From the NCBI RefSeq assembly GCF_015356865.1, contig NZ_JAAFZA010000009.1:35153-99152 (forward strand): a stretch of DNA of 64,000 nt. The letters are read 5' to 3'. The notes beneath the pieces are model-generated. The model made no database searches and was not told the DNA's origin. It saw only the letters and a program-made list of their open reading frames with translations. The position numbers and the translations under genes were made by a program. Of this stretch, positions 8,053 to 17,442 are shown piece by piece. The stretch's first letter is position 1, and each line of letters opens with the position of its first letter. Source of the stretch: Catenulispora pinisilvae. Lineage in GTDB: Bacteria; Actinomycetota; Actinomycetes; Streptomycetales; Catenulisporaceae.

Positions 8053-10728
8053 TCAGTGGCGCGCGGCGCCCGGGACCGGCGGGGCGGGGGCGAGCAGTCT
8101 GAGGTCCCGGGCTCGGGCGACGGCCTCGGTCCGGCTGTGCACGTCGAGCTTGTCGTACAGCTTGCGTATATGGGTCTTGATGGTGTTGCGCGAGACGGAC
8201 AGCTCGCCGGCGATGTCCTGCGAGGTCAGGTTCGTCGGCAGGTAGCGCAGCACGCGGATCTCACTGTCGCTGAGCGGGCCGGCCAGCGGATGCGGGCCGC
8301 CGGGTGCCTCCTTGACCTGGGCTCCGTCGAGCGCGCCGCGAATCTCGGCGAGCAGCGAGGCATGCGCGGTGCGGCTGTGATGGGCCAACCCGGGGGGCGG
8401 ATACAGCAGGAACGGCGAAAGCAGTCCGTCGGGTTCCGCCTCGTCGAGGGCGTGTTCGATGGCTGATTCGGCACCCGCGCTGTCACCGAGCGCGTCGTAC
8501 GCGGCCGCCGCCAGCAGGTGGGCCTGAGCCCGCCAGACGCGACGGTCCAGTGGAACGGCACCTTCCAGTACCGGGGCGAGCGCGGCGAGCGCGGCGTGCG
8601 GATCGCCTTGCGCGAGATTCAGCTCGGCGGCGGCGGTATGGATCTCACCGAAGGCGCGATCCCGGTCGCCCAACCCGGCCAGCAGGCGCTCGGCGTGCTC
8701 GGCCCGGCCCGCGCGAATCAGGGCATGGATCTGGAACGTGCGTATGCGGGGGATGAGGTGGTGCGGTCCGTCCAGACGCCGGGCCTGGGCCTGGACGGAC
8801 CGCAGCGCGGTCAATGCCGCTTCGTAGCGGTTCCGGCCCAGCTCCAGCAGCGCGCGGACGTAGCAGATCCCCAGGCTCGCCGCAGGCTGTGTCTCCGCTC
8901 TGAGCGTACGTTCGGCGCGCTCGATCCACGGCTCGGCTTCCTCCGTCCGGCCTTGCCGCACCAGCACGGTGGCCACCGCCATGCAGGCGACGCCGGCGGC
9001 GGCGTGGCCGGTCCAGCCGTGTCGACGGGCCAGTTCGTACGCCTGCCTGCCATCGCGGTCGGCTCGGGCGAAGGAGACGTAGATCTCTGCCATCGCCAGG
9101 TCGGCCAGGCCCGTGAACTCCAGATAGGGACGCCCGATCCGTCGACTCAGCGCGACGCCGGCCTCCAGGTGGTCTCTGCCGTTCTCAAGCCGGTCCACCC
9201 AGAACTCGGCCGCGCCGAGACTGATCGACGCCAGCGCCCGCAGATCCTCGCCGCAGCCCCTCACGGCGGTACCCGCCGCCGTCTCGGAGCACAGCCGTGC
9301 CGCGACTTCGGCCACCGCCGAGACGTTCCCGCGCTCACGGGCCAGCAGCAGCCCGACGATCCCGAGCAGGATGCGAAACCGACGACGATCGGGTTCGGGC
9401 ACCGACGCCGATCGACGCTCGGCGAGGCCGAGGTAGCTCTCAGCCGCCTCCAGCGATCCGCGGTTCAGCTCATCGGCGGCTGCCACGACGGCCAGGCCGG
9501 CGTCAGCCGCCACCAGGTCGGCGGGGAACGCGGTGAGCAGTTCGTGGATGGTGGCGTGTTGTCCGTTCAAGCGCAGACCGGACCACGCATCGACGAAGAG
9601 GCCGGCGGCGAGGTCCCAGTCCTGGGCTGCCTGCGCGTGCCGGATCGCCTCGCTCGGGAACCCGTGCTCGGCCAGCCATCCGGCGGCGGTCTTGTGCAGT
9701 CCGGCGACCTCACCGGGCGCTACGCGGCGCAGCTCCAGCAGCAGTAGGTCGGCGAACATCTGGTGATAGCGGAACCAGGTGCGCTGCCCGTCCAGCGAGA
9801 CGACGAAGGCGTTCGCCCGTTCCAGGTCCAACAGGATCCGTTCCGCGCCCTCGTCGCCGGTCAGCAGGCTGGCCAGTTCCGCGTTGACCCGCTCCAGGAT
9901 GCAGGTACGCAACAGCAGCCGCCGCACTTGCTCGCTCTGCTGGCTCAGCACCTCCGCACACAGGTACTCGGCGACCGTCCGTTCGCTGCCGGAGAAGTCG
10001 GCGGCGAACCGCACCGGTTCCGGCTGCCTGGCCAGCGACAGGGCGGCAAGGCGCAGTCCCGCCGCCCAGCCCTCCGTCCGTTCGTGCAGCGCCGTCAGCG
10101 CCGACGCGGGCAACTCCACCCCCGCGGACGCCACCAGTTCGGCGGCCTCGGCCACGCTGAACTTCAAATCCTCGGCGCGGATCTCGGTCAGCTCGCCCTC
10201 CAGCCGCAGCCGGTGCAGCCCCAGCCGGACGTCGTGGCGGGCGACCAGGACGAACCGTAGCTCCGGCGGGGCACGCATCACCAGCAGTTCGAGTTGCCGC
10301 AGGACGTCCTCCGAGCCCAGTTCGTGCACGTCGTCGATCACCAGCCACAACCGGTCCCGCACCGGTGCCAGATCCTTGAGCAGCAGCTCCATCAGGACCC
10401 AGCCATCCAGATCCGGCGCCGCCGAAACCGCTCGCACCAGCGCCGATCCCACGGAAGTCCGACGTATCGCGTCCAGTACGGAAAGCCAGAACCGCTGCGG
10501 ATCCCGGTCGTCGCGCCCCACCGGCACCCACCCGGCGCGACCGGCCATGTCCGGCTGGCTGATCCACGATTTGAGAAGCACCGTTTTGCCGCTTCCCGGC
10601 GGCGCCGACACGAACGTCACCCGGGCCGCCCCGGCCAACCGCTGCACCAGCGCCGGGCGTGACACCACCCTGCTCACCACAGGACCGGGGACACCCGCGG
10701 CGCCGGCACTCGTTTCACCCGCGCCCAC
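8053..10728 (-). CDS. LAL-type LuxR-family transcriptional regulator (MalT-like)
   Basis: An 891-residue regulator of the large ATP-binding LuxR family. A P-loop, APPGSGKT, stands at residues 42-49, with a Walker B-like LWLVIDDVHEL near 130. A long alpha-helical TPR-like region follows. The C-terminal helix-turn-helix spans about 825-885 (LSDSEIRVLRYL, then SVSRNTIKTHIRKLYDKL). Such proteins bind ATP and an inducer and then activate promoters. The start is GTG 10728. It is transcribed leftwards, 252 bases after the end of the S9 peptidase gene. It may regulate the adjoining seven-gene operon or the catabolic block; the sequence alone does not decide. Confidence 0.9.
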   Translation of the reverse strand: MGAGETSAGAAGVPGPVVSRVVSRPALVQRLAGAARVTFVSAPPGSGKTVLLKSWISQPDMAGRAGWVPVGRDDRDPQRFWLSVLDAIRRTSVGSALVRAVSAAPDLDGWVLMELLLKDLAPVRDRLWLVIDDVHELGSEDVLRQLELLVMRAPPELRFVLVARHDVRLGLHRLRLEGELTEIRAEDLKFSVAEAAELVASAGVELPASALTALHERTEGWAAGLRLAALSLARQPEPVRFAADFSGSERTVAEYLCAEVLSQQSEQVRRLLLRTCILERVNAELASLLTGDEGAERILLDLERANAFVVSLDGQRTWFRYHQMFADLLLLELRRVAPGEVAGLHKTAAGWLAEHGFPSEAIRHAQAAQDWDLAAGLFVDAWSGLRLNGQHATIHELLTAFPADLVAADAGLAVVAAADELNRGSLEAAESYLGLAERRSASVPEPDRRRFRILLGIVGLLLARERGNVSAVAEVAARLCSETAAGTAVRGCGEDLRALASISLGAAEFWVDRLENGRDHLEAGVALSRRIGRPYLEFTGLADLAMAEIYVSFARADRDGRQAYELARRHGWTGHAAAGVACMAVATVLVRQGRTEEAEPWIERAERTLRAETQPAASLGICYVRALLELGRNRYEAALTALRSVQAQARRLDGPHHLIPRIRTFQIHALIRAGRAEHAERLLAGLGDRDRAFGEIHTAAAELNLAQGDPHAALAALAPVLEGAVPLDRRVWRAQAHLLAAAAYDALGDSAGAESAIEHALDEAEPDGLLSPFLLYPPPGLAHHSRTAHASLLAEIRGALDGAQVKEAPGGPHPLAGPLSDSEIRVLRYLPTNLTSQDIAGELSVSRNTIKTHIRKLYDKLDVHSRTEAVARARDLRLLAPAPPVPGAARH

Positions 10729-10980
10729 ATTGACATTATGTCACCGTCGCCGGCACCCAAAGCCTTGGCGGCTTGAGAAGTCATCTCCAGATCCAGGTGA
10801 TCCGGGGCGGGCCGGCGCCGGGTAGTCAGGACCGCGAGCTGGTCAGGGGCGGTGGGTCGGGACACCTTCGATCCCGTGCCGTGTTGATGAGAATCAATCT
10901 ACTGAGATCGCAGGAGGTTACCCAGAGCACTGCGATGCCGCCGGGGTGGCATCGTTTCTGTGCGCCTCGACGCCGGCCCG

Positions 10981-12969
10981 CTACCCGCCGAGGTTCTCCA
11001 CCTCCACCGGGTCGATCCCCTCGGCCGCCGGCAGCTCGAAGCCGAGTACTTGCCCGTAGAAGGACAACTCGGCGTCCAGGGCCCGGCAGATGTTCGCCCC
11101 GAGCCGAAAGCCATGCTGCTCGCCGTCGAACAGCAGGTAGGCCACGGGCACACCCTGCCCGCGCAGCGCGTCGACGATCAGCCGGCTCTGGCTGGGGGGC
11201 ACCACTGCGTCCTCGGTGCCCTGGAGGACGAGCACCGGCCTGGTGAGGTCGGCGATGTGGGTGATCGGCGAGCGCTCCACGTAGACATCGCGACGTTGCG
11301 GGTAGGGCCCGATGAGCCCGTCGAGGTAATGGCTTTCGAACTTGTGCGTGTCCTTTACGAACGCCTCCAGGTCGGCCACGCCGTAGCGGTCGGTGCCCGC
11401 GGCGAACGGGGTGTCCTTGTGAGCCAGCGCCGCGAGCGCCGTGTAGCCGCCCGCAGAGCTGCCGCTGATCGTCAGCCGCGCTCCGTCGACGCGTCCGCGC
11501 GCGGCCAGCCATGACACCGCAGCCATGCAGTCCTCCACATCGGCGACGCCCCATGCGCCCCTGAGCGCCTCGCGGTAGCGGCGCCCATAACCGGTCGAGC
11601 CGCGGTGGTTGACGTCGACCACGGCGAACCCGCGGCTCGTCCAGTACTGGTAGCTCGTCTTCAACGACGAGTGCCCCGTGCCGGTGGGGCCGCCGTGGAC
11701 CTGCACGCGTACTGGTGGGAGTTGTCCGTCCGGCCCGGTGAACCCGGGATTGGTGGGCGGGTAGAACAGCGCATGTGCTTCAGCGCCCGCACGCGTCGGG
11801 TAGGTGAGGTGTTCGGGTACTGACAGGTATCCGGGCTCGATGCCGAATTCGGGCGGCCGGCGCAGGACGGTCAGCTCGCCGGTGGCCGGGTCGAGCCGGT
11901 AGATCCCGGCGGCGGACGTGGGGGTGCCGCCGACGAACACCACGGCGTCACCGGCGGAGCACAGCGCCGACAGGGCGGTGAAGGGTTGGTCGAGGTCGCG
12001 TATCGCGCCGTCGACGGCGCGGACGGCGAGCCCGTCGCGTCCGTCGCGATAGCGGGCGAAGACGACGGTGCCGTCGTCCAGCGTCGCCGAACGGGACACC
12101 CCGAACTGCCAGGCGGCCACCCCGAGTTCGGCATCGGTGTGCACTACCGGCTCGACGCCGCTGTCCGGCAGCCAGTGGTAGAGGTTCCACCAATCGGTGC
12201 GGTCGGACAGGAACGACAACGCACCGTCGGGTTGCCAGCGCGGCTCGCCGACCGATTCTCCGGGCCCGCCGGCGACAACGGTCTGCGCGCCGGTCGCGAT
12301 GTCGCGCACCAGCAGTTCGACGTCGTCCCAGGGCATGCTCGGGTGGTTCCACTGGAGCCAGGCCATCCGTGCGCCGTCCGGCGACAGCCGCGGCGCCGCG
12401 ACGAAGTCGGGTCCGCTGACCAGGACCTCGGGCTCGTCGGCGCGATCGGCGGCGATGCGCACGATCTCGTTGCGCACGCCGGTGGCGCCGGGCCCACCGT
12501 GACACTCACGCACACAGACGATCGACGTGCCGTCGACGCTCGTGTCCCCGTCGGCCCAGCGGTCAGCGCGCGGTGTGGCCGGCGGCGCCGTGATCGGTTC
12601 CGGCGCCGCGCCCGGCCGGAGCCGGTAGAGCCGTTGATCTGCCCAGTTCGCGAACCAGAGGACGCCGCCGCGCATCCACCATGCCCCGCCCCCGTACTCG
12701 TGCACGGCGGTGCGCGCGCTCATCCCGTCAGGGAGCAGGTCGGTGCGGGTGCCGTCGGCAGCACGGCGCACGAGTTGGACCCGGCCGCCCTCGGACGGCC
12801 GGGCTTCCTCCCAGACCACGGCGTCGCCGTCGACGAACAAGGCGCCCAGGCGCACCGAGTCCTCAAGGACGAGGGCAGAGGTGATCGGGCTGGACCACGA
12901 ACCAAATGGTGCAACAGTCACGTCTGCAACAGTCACGTCATCGACCATGATGGGGTCCCATCGTTTCAT
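10981..12969 (-). CDS. S9-family (prolyl oligopeptidase-like) serine peptidase
   Basis: A protein of about 662 residues with an N-terminal beta-propeller (TolB-like repeats) and a C-terminal alpha/beta-hydrolase domain. The catalytic triad is visible: Ser in ISGSSAGGYTAL, Asp in LQGTEDAVVPPS and His in DGEQHGFRLG. S9 enzymes act on short peptides or amino-acid derivatives. No signal peptide is seen, so it should be cytoplasmic. The start is uncertain among GTG 12990, ATG 12969 and ATG 12948; none has a strong ribosome site. It begins about 40 bases after the kinase gene and is the last gene of the seven-gene operon. There it could mature or destroy a peptide-like product. Confidence 0.88.
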   Translation of the reverse strand: MKRWDPIMVDDVTVADVTVAPFGSWSSPITSALVLEDSVRLGALFVDGDAVVWEEARPSEGGRVQLVRRAADGTRTDLLPDGMSARTAVHEYGGGAWWMRGGVLWFANWADQRLYRLRPGAAPEPITAPPATPRADRWADGDTSVDGTSIVCVRECHGGPGATGVRNEIVRIAADRADEPEVLVSGPDFVAAPRLSPDGARMAWLQWNHPSMPWDDVELLVRDIATGAQTVVAGGPGESVGEPRWQPDGALSFLSDRTDWWNLYHWLPDSGVEPVVHTDAELGVAAWQFGVSRSATLDDGTVVFARYRDGRDGLAVRAVDGAIRDLDQPFTALSALCSAGDAVVFVGGTPTSAAGIYRLDPATGELTVLRRPPEFGIEPGYLSVPEHLTYPTRAGAEAHALFYPPTNPGFTGPDGQLPPVRVQVHGGPTGTGHSSLKTSYQYWTSRGFAVVDVNHRGSTGYGRRYREALRGAWGVADVEDCMAAVSWLAARGRVDGARLTISGSSAGGYTALAALAHKDTPFAAGTDRYGVADLEAFVKDTHKFESHYLDGLIGPYPQRRDVYVERSPITHIADLTRPVLVLQGTEDAVVPPSQSRLIVDALRGQGVPVAYLLFDGEQHGFRLGANICRALDAELSFYGQVLGFELPAAEGIDPVEVENLGG

Positions 12970-13009
12970 CGGGTGATCTACTCGTCTCACGCCTGCCGGC
13001 GGTACCTGC

Positions 13010-13924
13010 TCACAAGACCGTTCGAAGCTCAGTGGCCAGCTCGGCGGCGCGGGAGCACGCCACTTTCGCCGCGGCCGGATCGGGCGCCTCGGACAAGAAC
13101 ACCAGGGCGAGCATCACGGCGGCGTCGAGACGGAAGATGAGCTCGGCGGCTTCTGAACGGCGGTAGTCTCCGGCGACCGATCGGTAGCCGGCTTCCAGTT
13201 CATCACCGGCGATATCACCGATCTGCCGGGATCGGGCGAGTTCCAAGAGCACCGGGCCCACGAGGCTGTTGCTCCAGTCCAGGACCACGACGGGACGCCG
13301 GCTTGATCGGCGAAGATTCGCCGACCGGACGTCGAGGTGGAGGAGGTGACCATCATCTGCCACCTCCAGCAGTACGGCGGTCATCTCCTCGACGGAGGGA
13401 ATGGGCAACGACTCACCGGTGATCTCGTTGAACACGAGAACGCGCCGATTGATTCGGTGCGGAACGAGTCGGCTCGCCGGCAGACCCTCCTGCGCGGAGG
13501 TGGCGAACTCCGGGGGAGGTACTTTGTGCAGGGCCGCCAAGGCGCGCCCGACTTCGTAGCCTTCGACCGGCTCGGCGTCGGACTCGATGTATTCGGAGAT
13601 CATGAAAGGGTGGCCGTCGAGTTCATCGACGACGAATGCTCTTGGCACCTGCGAGAACCCGTGGCGGTGCAGGTGGGCGGCGAGCCGTTGCTCCTGTCGG
13701 AACAGCGTCGACAGCTCGACACCCGGATCGTTGACATTCTCATAGGACAGATTCACCGGAAGTTTGACGACAACCTGGCCATATTGCTCCGAAGTCGCCC
13801 TCCAAACTTGGGATTCTATACCGCGAGCCAGGATCCGCACCGAGCTCAGGCCGTGCAACCGGGCCACTGCCAATGCCATCGGGCCGCCGGCCAACTGACG
13901 CTCAGCCACGTCATCCGCACTCAT
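13010..13924 (-). CDS. Aminoglycoside phosphotransferase (APH)-like kinase
   Basis: A 304-residue protein of the APH/choline-kinase fold. Markers seen are an N-lobe lysine strand QVVVKLPVN, the hinge MISEYIES, the catalytic loop HLDVRSANLR (matching HxDxxxxN) and the metal site VVVLDWSNSLVGP. Family members phosphorylate aminoglycosides, homoserine, macrolides or small metabolites using ATP or GTP. Its ATG overlaps the stop of the upstream FemAB-like gene (ATGA at 13921-13924), so translation is coupled. In this operon it may tailor a biosynthetic intermediate or give self-resistance. The substrate is unknown. Confidence 0.82.
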   Translation of the reverse strand: MSADDVAERQLAGGPMALAVARLHGLSSVRILARGIESQVWRATSEQYGQVVVKLPVNLSYENVNDPGVELSTLFRQEQRLAAHLHRHGFSQVPRAFVVDELDGHPFMISEYIESDAEPVEGYEVGRALAALHKVPPPEFATSAQEGLPASRLVPHRINRRVLVFNEITGESLPIPSVEEMTAVLLEVADDGHLLHLDVRSANLRRSSRRPVVVLDWSNSLVGPVLLELARSRQIGDIAGDELEAGYRSVAGDYRRSEAAELIFRLDAAVMLALVFLSEAPDPAAAKVACSRAAELATELRTVL

Positions 13925-15057
13925 GTTGTCTCCAGGCTGTTTTGCCAGCTGTCAATCTCCACCTGATTGCGGTGAGCGACAAGTTCCGTCAAACCTCGAC
14001 AGTCGCCGAAAACCTTGAAGAAGGTATACAGCGGACGGACCTCGCAGCCTCGCGCGACCTTGGCGCGATAGGTCTGCGTGCCGAAGCGTAGCTCGTGACA
14101 GCCCCGTACCAGGGCTCGCCGTATGCGTTCATAGTAGAACATGTTGAAGTAGACGAACGCGCCGTTCCTCCTGGATCCGTAGATCGCCGCGGTGGATCCG
14201 CCGCCGGGTTCGGCCACCAGGCCCATGATGCCGACCAGTTCCCGGGCCGAGTCTCTTGCGAAAAGGAACTCCATTCCGGGAAAGAACTTCTCGGTTCGCT
14301 CAATTCTGTTCCGGACGCGACCCCGTACGTTTGTCCAACCGTAGCGTTCCTGGTGGGCGACGATGAGATCCTCGGCCTCGGTGGTCAGATGCTCGACGGC
14401 GTGGGATGACAACTCCATTCCCTGTTCGGAAAAGGTGCGGATCTCGTGCCGGACGGTACGGCGGCGTTGACGAGGCAGTCGCTCCAGGTACCCGGAAAAG
14501 CCGTCGACACCCCGTAGAGGCAAAAGCGTTTCGCCGGCAAATACTGCCTTGAGGTAATCAGTTTCCGCAAAGGCCGCCTCCAGCTCCGGCCAGCGAGATT
14601 CCTCGAAATTGAAGAAGGCGATCGCCTCGGCGCCGTTCGCGACCGCCTCCGACTCCAGGTGTGCGATCAGGTGACTGAGGGCGCCCTTCGGCAGGTGGTC
14701 CTTCGCGACAAGGCCTGGAAGGTGTGCGCTGCCTATTGCGCACACGTATGTCGGGCCGATGCTGTCGCCGAGGCGCGATGCCGACGTCGATTGCTCTCCC
14801 ACGCCCTTTGCCAGTAGTTGGCTGTCCAGCCGAAACGACACATCCGTCTGATTCCGGTCGATGATCATGCATGCGGCCGCTGCCAGGGCTTCGCAGCCGT
14901 CGTCGTCGACCAGGAAGTGATAGCGGTGCGTGTCGGCGATGCGTCCGTGTTGCGACCGCAGCCATGCGGCCGACATCTGCGCCGGCTTACCCGCGCTGAG
15001 AGTCCTCCACATCTGTTCGAACTCGCCCGCGAGACAAGGAGTGGTCAGGATTCGCAT
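13921..15057 (-). CDS. FemAB/GNAT-like (peptidogalycan-type) acyl- or aminoacyl-transferase
   Basis: A 378-residue protein of the FemAB-like/BioF2-like GNAT group. Its order of features fits the DUF482-type family: a first GNAT half with GPTYVCAIGS, HLESEAVANGAEAIAFFNFEE and WPELEAAFAETDY, then the linker YLERLPRQRRRTVRHEIR. The second half has AIYGSRRNGAFVYFNMFYYE and ends with RFGTQTYRAKVARGCEVRPLY. Fem-type enzymes join amino acids from aminoacyl-tRNA to peptides; relatives act in antibiotic assembly. It lies between the exporter (85-base gap) and the kinase (4-base overlap). GC content looks lower than in neighbouring operons, which may indicate transfer. Confidence 0.7.
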   Translation of the reverse strand: MRILTTPCLAGEFEQMWRTLSAGKPAQMSAAWLRSQHGRIADTHRYHFLVDDDGCEALAAAACMIIDRNQTDVSFRLDSQLLAKGVGEQSTSASRLGDSIGPTYVCAIGSAHLPGLVAKDHLPKGALSHLIAHLESEAVANGAEAIAFFNFEESRWPELEAAFAETDYLKAVFAGETLLPLRGVDGFSGYLERLPRQRRRTVRHEIRTFSEQGMELSSHAVEHLTTEAEDLIVAHQERYGWTNVRGRVRNRIERTEKFFPGMEFLFARDSARELVGIMGLVAEPGGGSTAAIYGSRRNGAFVYFNMFYYERIRRALVRGCHELRFGTQTYRAKVARGCEVRPLYTFFKVFGDCRGLTELVAHRNQVEIDSWQNSLETT

Positions 15058-15142
15058 GTCGGCGACCGGTGGTCAGCGATGGCTGAGTGGCGGGCAATGG
15101 TGACCATACAGTGGCCTCCTCGAGAGGTATCGCAGTGAGCTG

Positions 15143-16384
15143 TCATTGTGACGGATCGACAACCGGTAGCGCCGCCGGCGACCTGGTCGGCACGGCGTGG
15201 CGTTGTGCCCAGCCGATGGTGAACGGCACGGCCAGGCCGGTCAGCACGAACAGTGATCCGACCACGTACCAGCCCTGGCGTCCCCCGTTGATGCACAGCG
15301 CGATCAACAGGCCGGGACCAACGGCATCGGCGAGACTCGAGCCGAGCCCGAACAAGCCGAGATACTGACCGGTCGCGTATTCGGGCGCGAGGGCGAAGGA
15401 GACTTCGAACCCTCCGGCACAGTGCCACAGCTCGCCGATCGTGTGCACCACGACCGCTGTCATCAGCAGCGCGGCGGCCGTCCAAGGAGCCAATCCCGCG
15501 GTCAGTGAGATCAGCGAGCAGGACAGGAGGAACGCTACGCCCGCCCGCCGGTAGGCTGCGCCACCGGCCACAGGCGTGTCGACGTTCCGGCTCGCCCGCA
15601 CCTGGAACAGGATGATGATGACCGTGTTGACGATCATCGTCCCGGCCGTCAGCCAGTGCGGCGCTGTTGTGAAGGCGAACAGCCACAGCGGGATGGCGAC
15701 AGTGAGGACCTTGTACTGGATGGACATGATGCCCTCCAGGACGGTCATCAGGATGTAAGGCACATCGCGAAGGGCTACCCACCCCGCCGATCTGCCGTGC
15801 GGGACGGGGACGGGCTCAGAGGCTGGTAGGAAGAACATGAAGGCCGCGGAGCCGGCGAAAGCGATCACGTTGGCGACGACGAGGAGACTGTAGGCACTGT
15901 GCGTGCCGACCGTGACGATCCAGCCTGCGCCAAGCGCGCCGAACGACATTCCCAGGTTGGTGACAGATCGCAGATAGGCGCGAAATCTCTGTGGGCTGTC
16001 GCCTCCGTTGCCTCTGATGAGCAGGCTGCGTGCGGCGAGCCCAGCGGCTTGCCCGCTGTTGGCCAGGCACACCGTGATGAGGAAGATCCAGAAGTTGTCG
16101 GCCAGGAGGAATCCGGCTGTGGCCGCGGCCCGGATCATGAGGGTGACGACATAGATGTCGCGACCGCCGTAGCGGTCGGCGAGGCGGCCGACCCCGATCC
16201 CCGCGAACAGCGCGACGACGCCGGCGGCACCGAGGCCGAAACCGACTTGGGCCGTTGGCAGGTGGGCTGCCTGGGTGAAATACAGGACGCCGGCTGTGAG
16301 GTACAGACCACCGCCGAAGCTGTTGACCAAGTCCGATGCCGCCATCATGCGCTGCGGGCCGGTGTCTGGGATCAGCTGACGCAC
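15143..16384 (-). CDS. MFS transporter, probable product exporter
   Basis: A membrane protein of about 413 residues with roughly 12 hydrophobic segments of the major facilitator type. The loop after the second segment reads GVGRLADRYGGRDIY, the usual G-x-L-aD-R-x-G-rR motif A. A second half begins near WVALRDVPYILMTVLEG. The longest frame opens at 16477 but would overlap the oxygenase gene by 106 bases. GTG 16384, 9 bases after GGAG inside that gene, leaves only a 13-base overlap and begins just before the first membrane segment. In the operon it most likely exports the product. Direction of transport is inferred from context. Confidence 0.85.
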   Translation of the reverse strand: MRQLIPDTGPQRMMAASDLVNSFGGGLYLTAGVLYFTQAAHLPTAQVGFGLGAAGVVALFAGIGVGRLADRYGGRDIYVVTLMIRAAATAGFLLADNFWIFLITVCLANSGQAAGLAARSLLIRGNGGDSPQRFRAYLRSVTNLGMSFGALGAGWIVTVGTHSAYSLLVVANVIAFAGSAAFMFFLPASEPVPVPHGRSAGWVALRDVPYILMTVLEGIMSIQYKVLTVAIPLWLFAFTTAPHWLTAGTMIVNTVIIILFQVRASRNVDTPVAGGAAYRRAGVAFLLSCSLISLTAGLAPWTAAALLMTAVVVHTIGELWHCAGGFEVSFALAPEYATGQYLGLFGLGSSLADAVGPGLLIALCINGGRQGWYVVGSLFVLTGLAVPFTIGWAQRHAVPTRSPAALPVVDPSQ

Positions 16385-17442
16385 CGCGAGCCGCTCCGCT
16401 CGGGCAAGGTACGTCTCCAGGACGCGGCCAGCCACCGCTCGTACTCGGGGCCGACCGGGGTGTCCACCACCAGACACAACGGCTCGATGATCCGTCCCGG
16501 ACCGCCGGCCAGGCCGCCGTGGAGCATGGTGAGGTTATGGCCGAACAACAGGTCGCAGTGCTCGCCCGGTGCGAGTACTTCCCAACGGCGTCGGAACCCG
16601 CCCCAGGTCAGGCCGGTTGCCATGAGCACCTGATGACAGAACAGACGCGCCGCCTCGCCCTCACACTCCCCGCAGGCACAGTGCCGGGTCAACGGGACGG
16701 CGGCGGGATAACGGCCTCGTTCCTCCTTCGTCATCACGGCCTCTCCGTGGTGGAAGGACAAGCCGTGCCAGAGGGGCTCCTCCAGGCTCAACATCGCCCC
16801 GAACGACGGATAGGCACAGCCGTGCTCAGGCTGACGCTTCAGCGCCCGGCGCAAGTTGTCGCCGATCCAGCGTGCCGCAGCAGCCTGACGGTCGTCCCCG
16901 ACGTCGATGCCACGCCGGTCGAGCACGTCGTCGATGACGCCGAGCCAGTCGTAGTACGTGGTGACACTCAGTCCCTCTCCCACGTCGGACAGGAAGATGC
17001 CCTGGTACATCTTGTGGGCGGGGGTGGTGGTGTAGCCGGAGTCACCGAATTCCCGCCAAGCGGGATCCCAGTCTGGCGCGTCCTGGAGACTGGGTGTCAG
17101 ATACGAGCAGTGCTGTCCGTCGTGGTGGGGCAGCAGAGTCCGCGTGGAGAAGCCCTCGGGCACGTGCGTCTGCTGCGGCCGGTCGATCTCCAGCCGCATC
17201 TGCGCCGGGGCGCCACGGGCGATCAGAGCTACGCGGATTCGTTCGGCCAACGTCGTCGAGAGCCTACGGCTCTCCTCGACGCCCAGCCGTAGCCGGCCGA
17301 TCCGGAACACCGCGAAGCCGACCCGGTGGATGACGTCGGCGGCTGCGGCGGCCAGTTCGTCCAGCCCCTGTTCGCGTCGATCCCGCGGCCCGGAGACCAC
17401 AGCGGTGCAGTCGAACTGAGCCTGTGCGGGGGCGAATTTCAC
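16372..17442 (-). CDS. Putative Fe(II)/2-oxoglutarate-dependent oxygenase
   Basis: A 356-residue protein with a plausible TauD/clavaminate-synthase-like facial triad: HxD in TLLPHHDGQHCSYLTPS (about residue 130), a distal His in FGHNLTMLHGGLAGG and an Arg in GRIIEPLCLVVD that could hold 2-oxoglutarate. It also has a Cys-rich loop HCACGECEGEAARLFC, which might bind a second metal. The start is GTG 17442, overlapping the ureohydrolase stop as GTGA with GGAG upstream; the longer frame to 17505 lies inside that gene. The family hydroxylates or desaturates amino acids. Its pairing with a ureohydrolase recalls clavaminate synthase and proclavaminate amidinohydrolase. The family call is by motif only. 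Confidence 0.6.
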   Translation of the reverse strand: MKFAPAQAQFDCTAVVSGPRDRREQGLDELAAAAADVIHRVGFAVFRIGRLRLGVEESRRLSTTLAERIRVALIARGAPAQMRLEIDRPQQTHVPEGFSTRTLLPHHDGQHCSYLTPSLQDAPDWDPAWREFGDSGYTTTPAHKMYQGIFLSDVGEGLSVTTYYDWLGVIDDVLDRRGIDVGDDRQAAAARWIGDNLRRALKRQPEHGCAYPSFGAMLSLEEPLWHGLSFHHGEAVMTKEERGRYPAAVPLTRHCACGECEGEAARLFCHQVLMATGLTWGGFRRRWEVLAPGEHCDLLFGHNLTMLHGGLAGGPGRIIEPLCLVVDTPVGPEYERWLAASWRRTLPERSGSRCVS

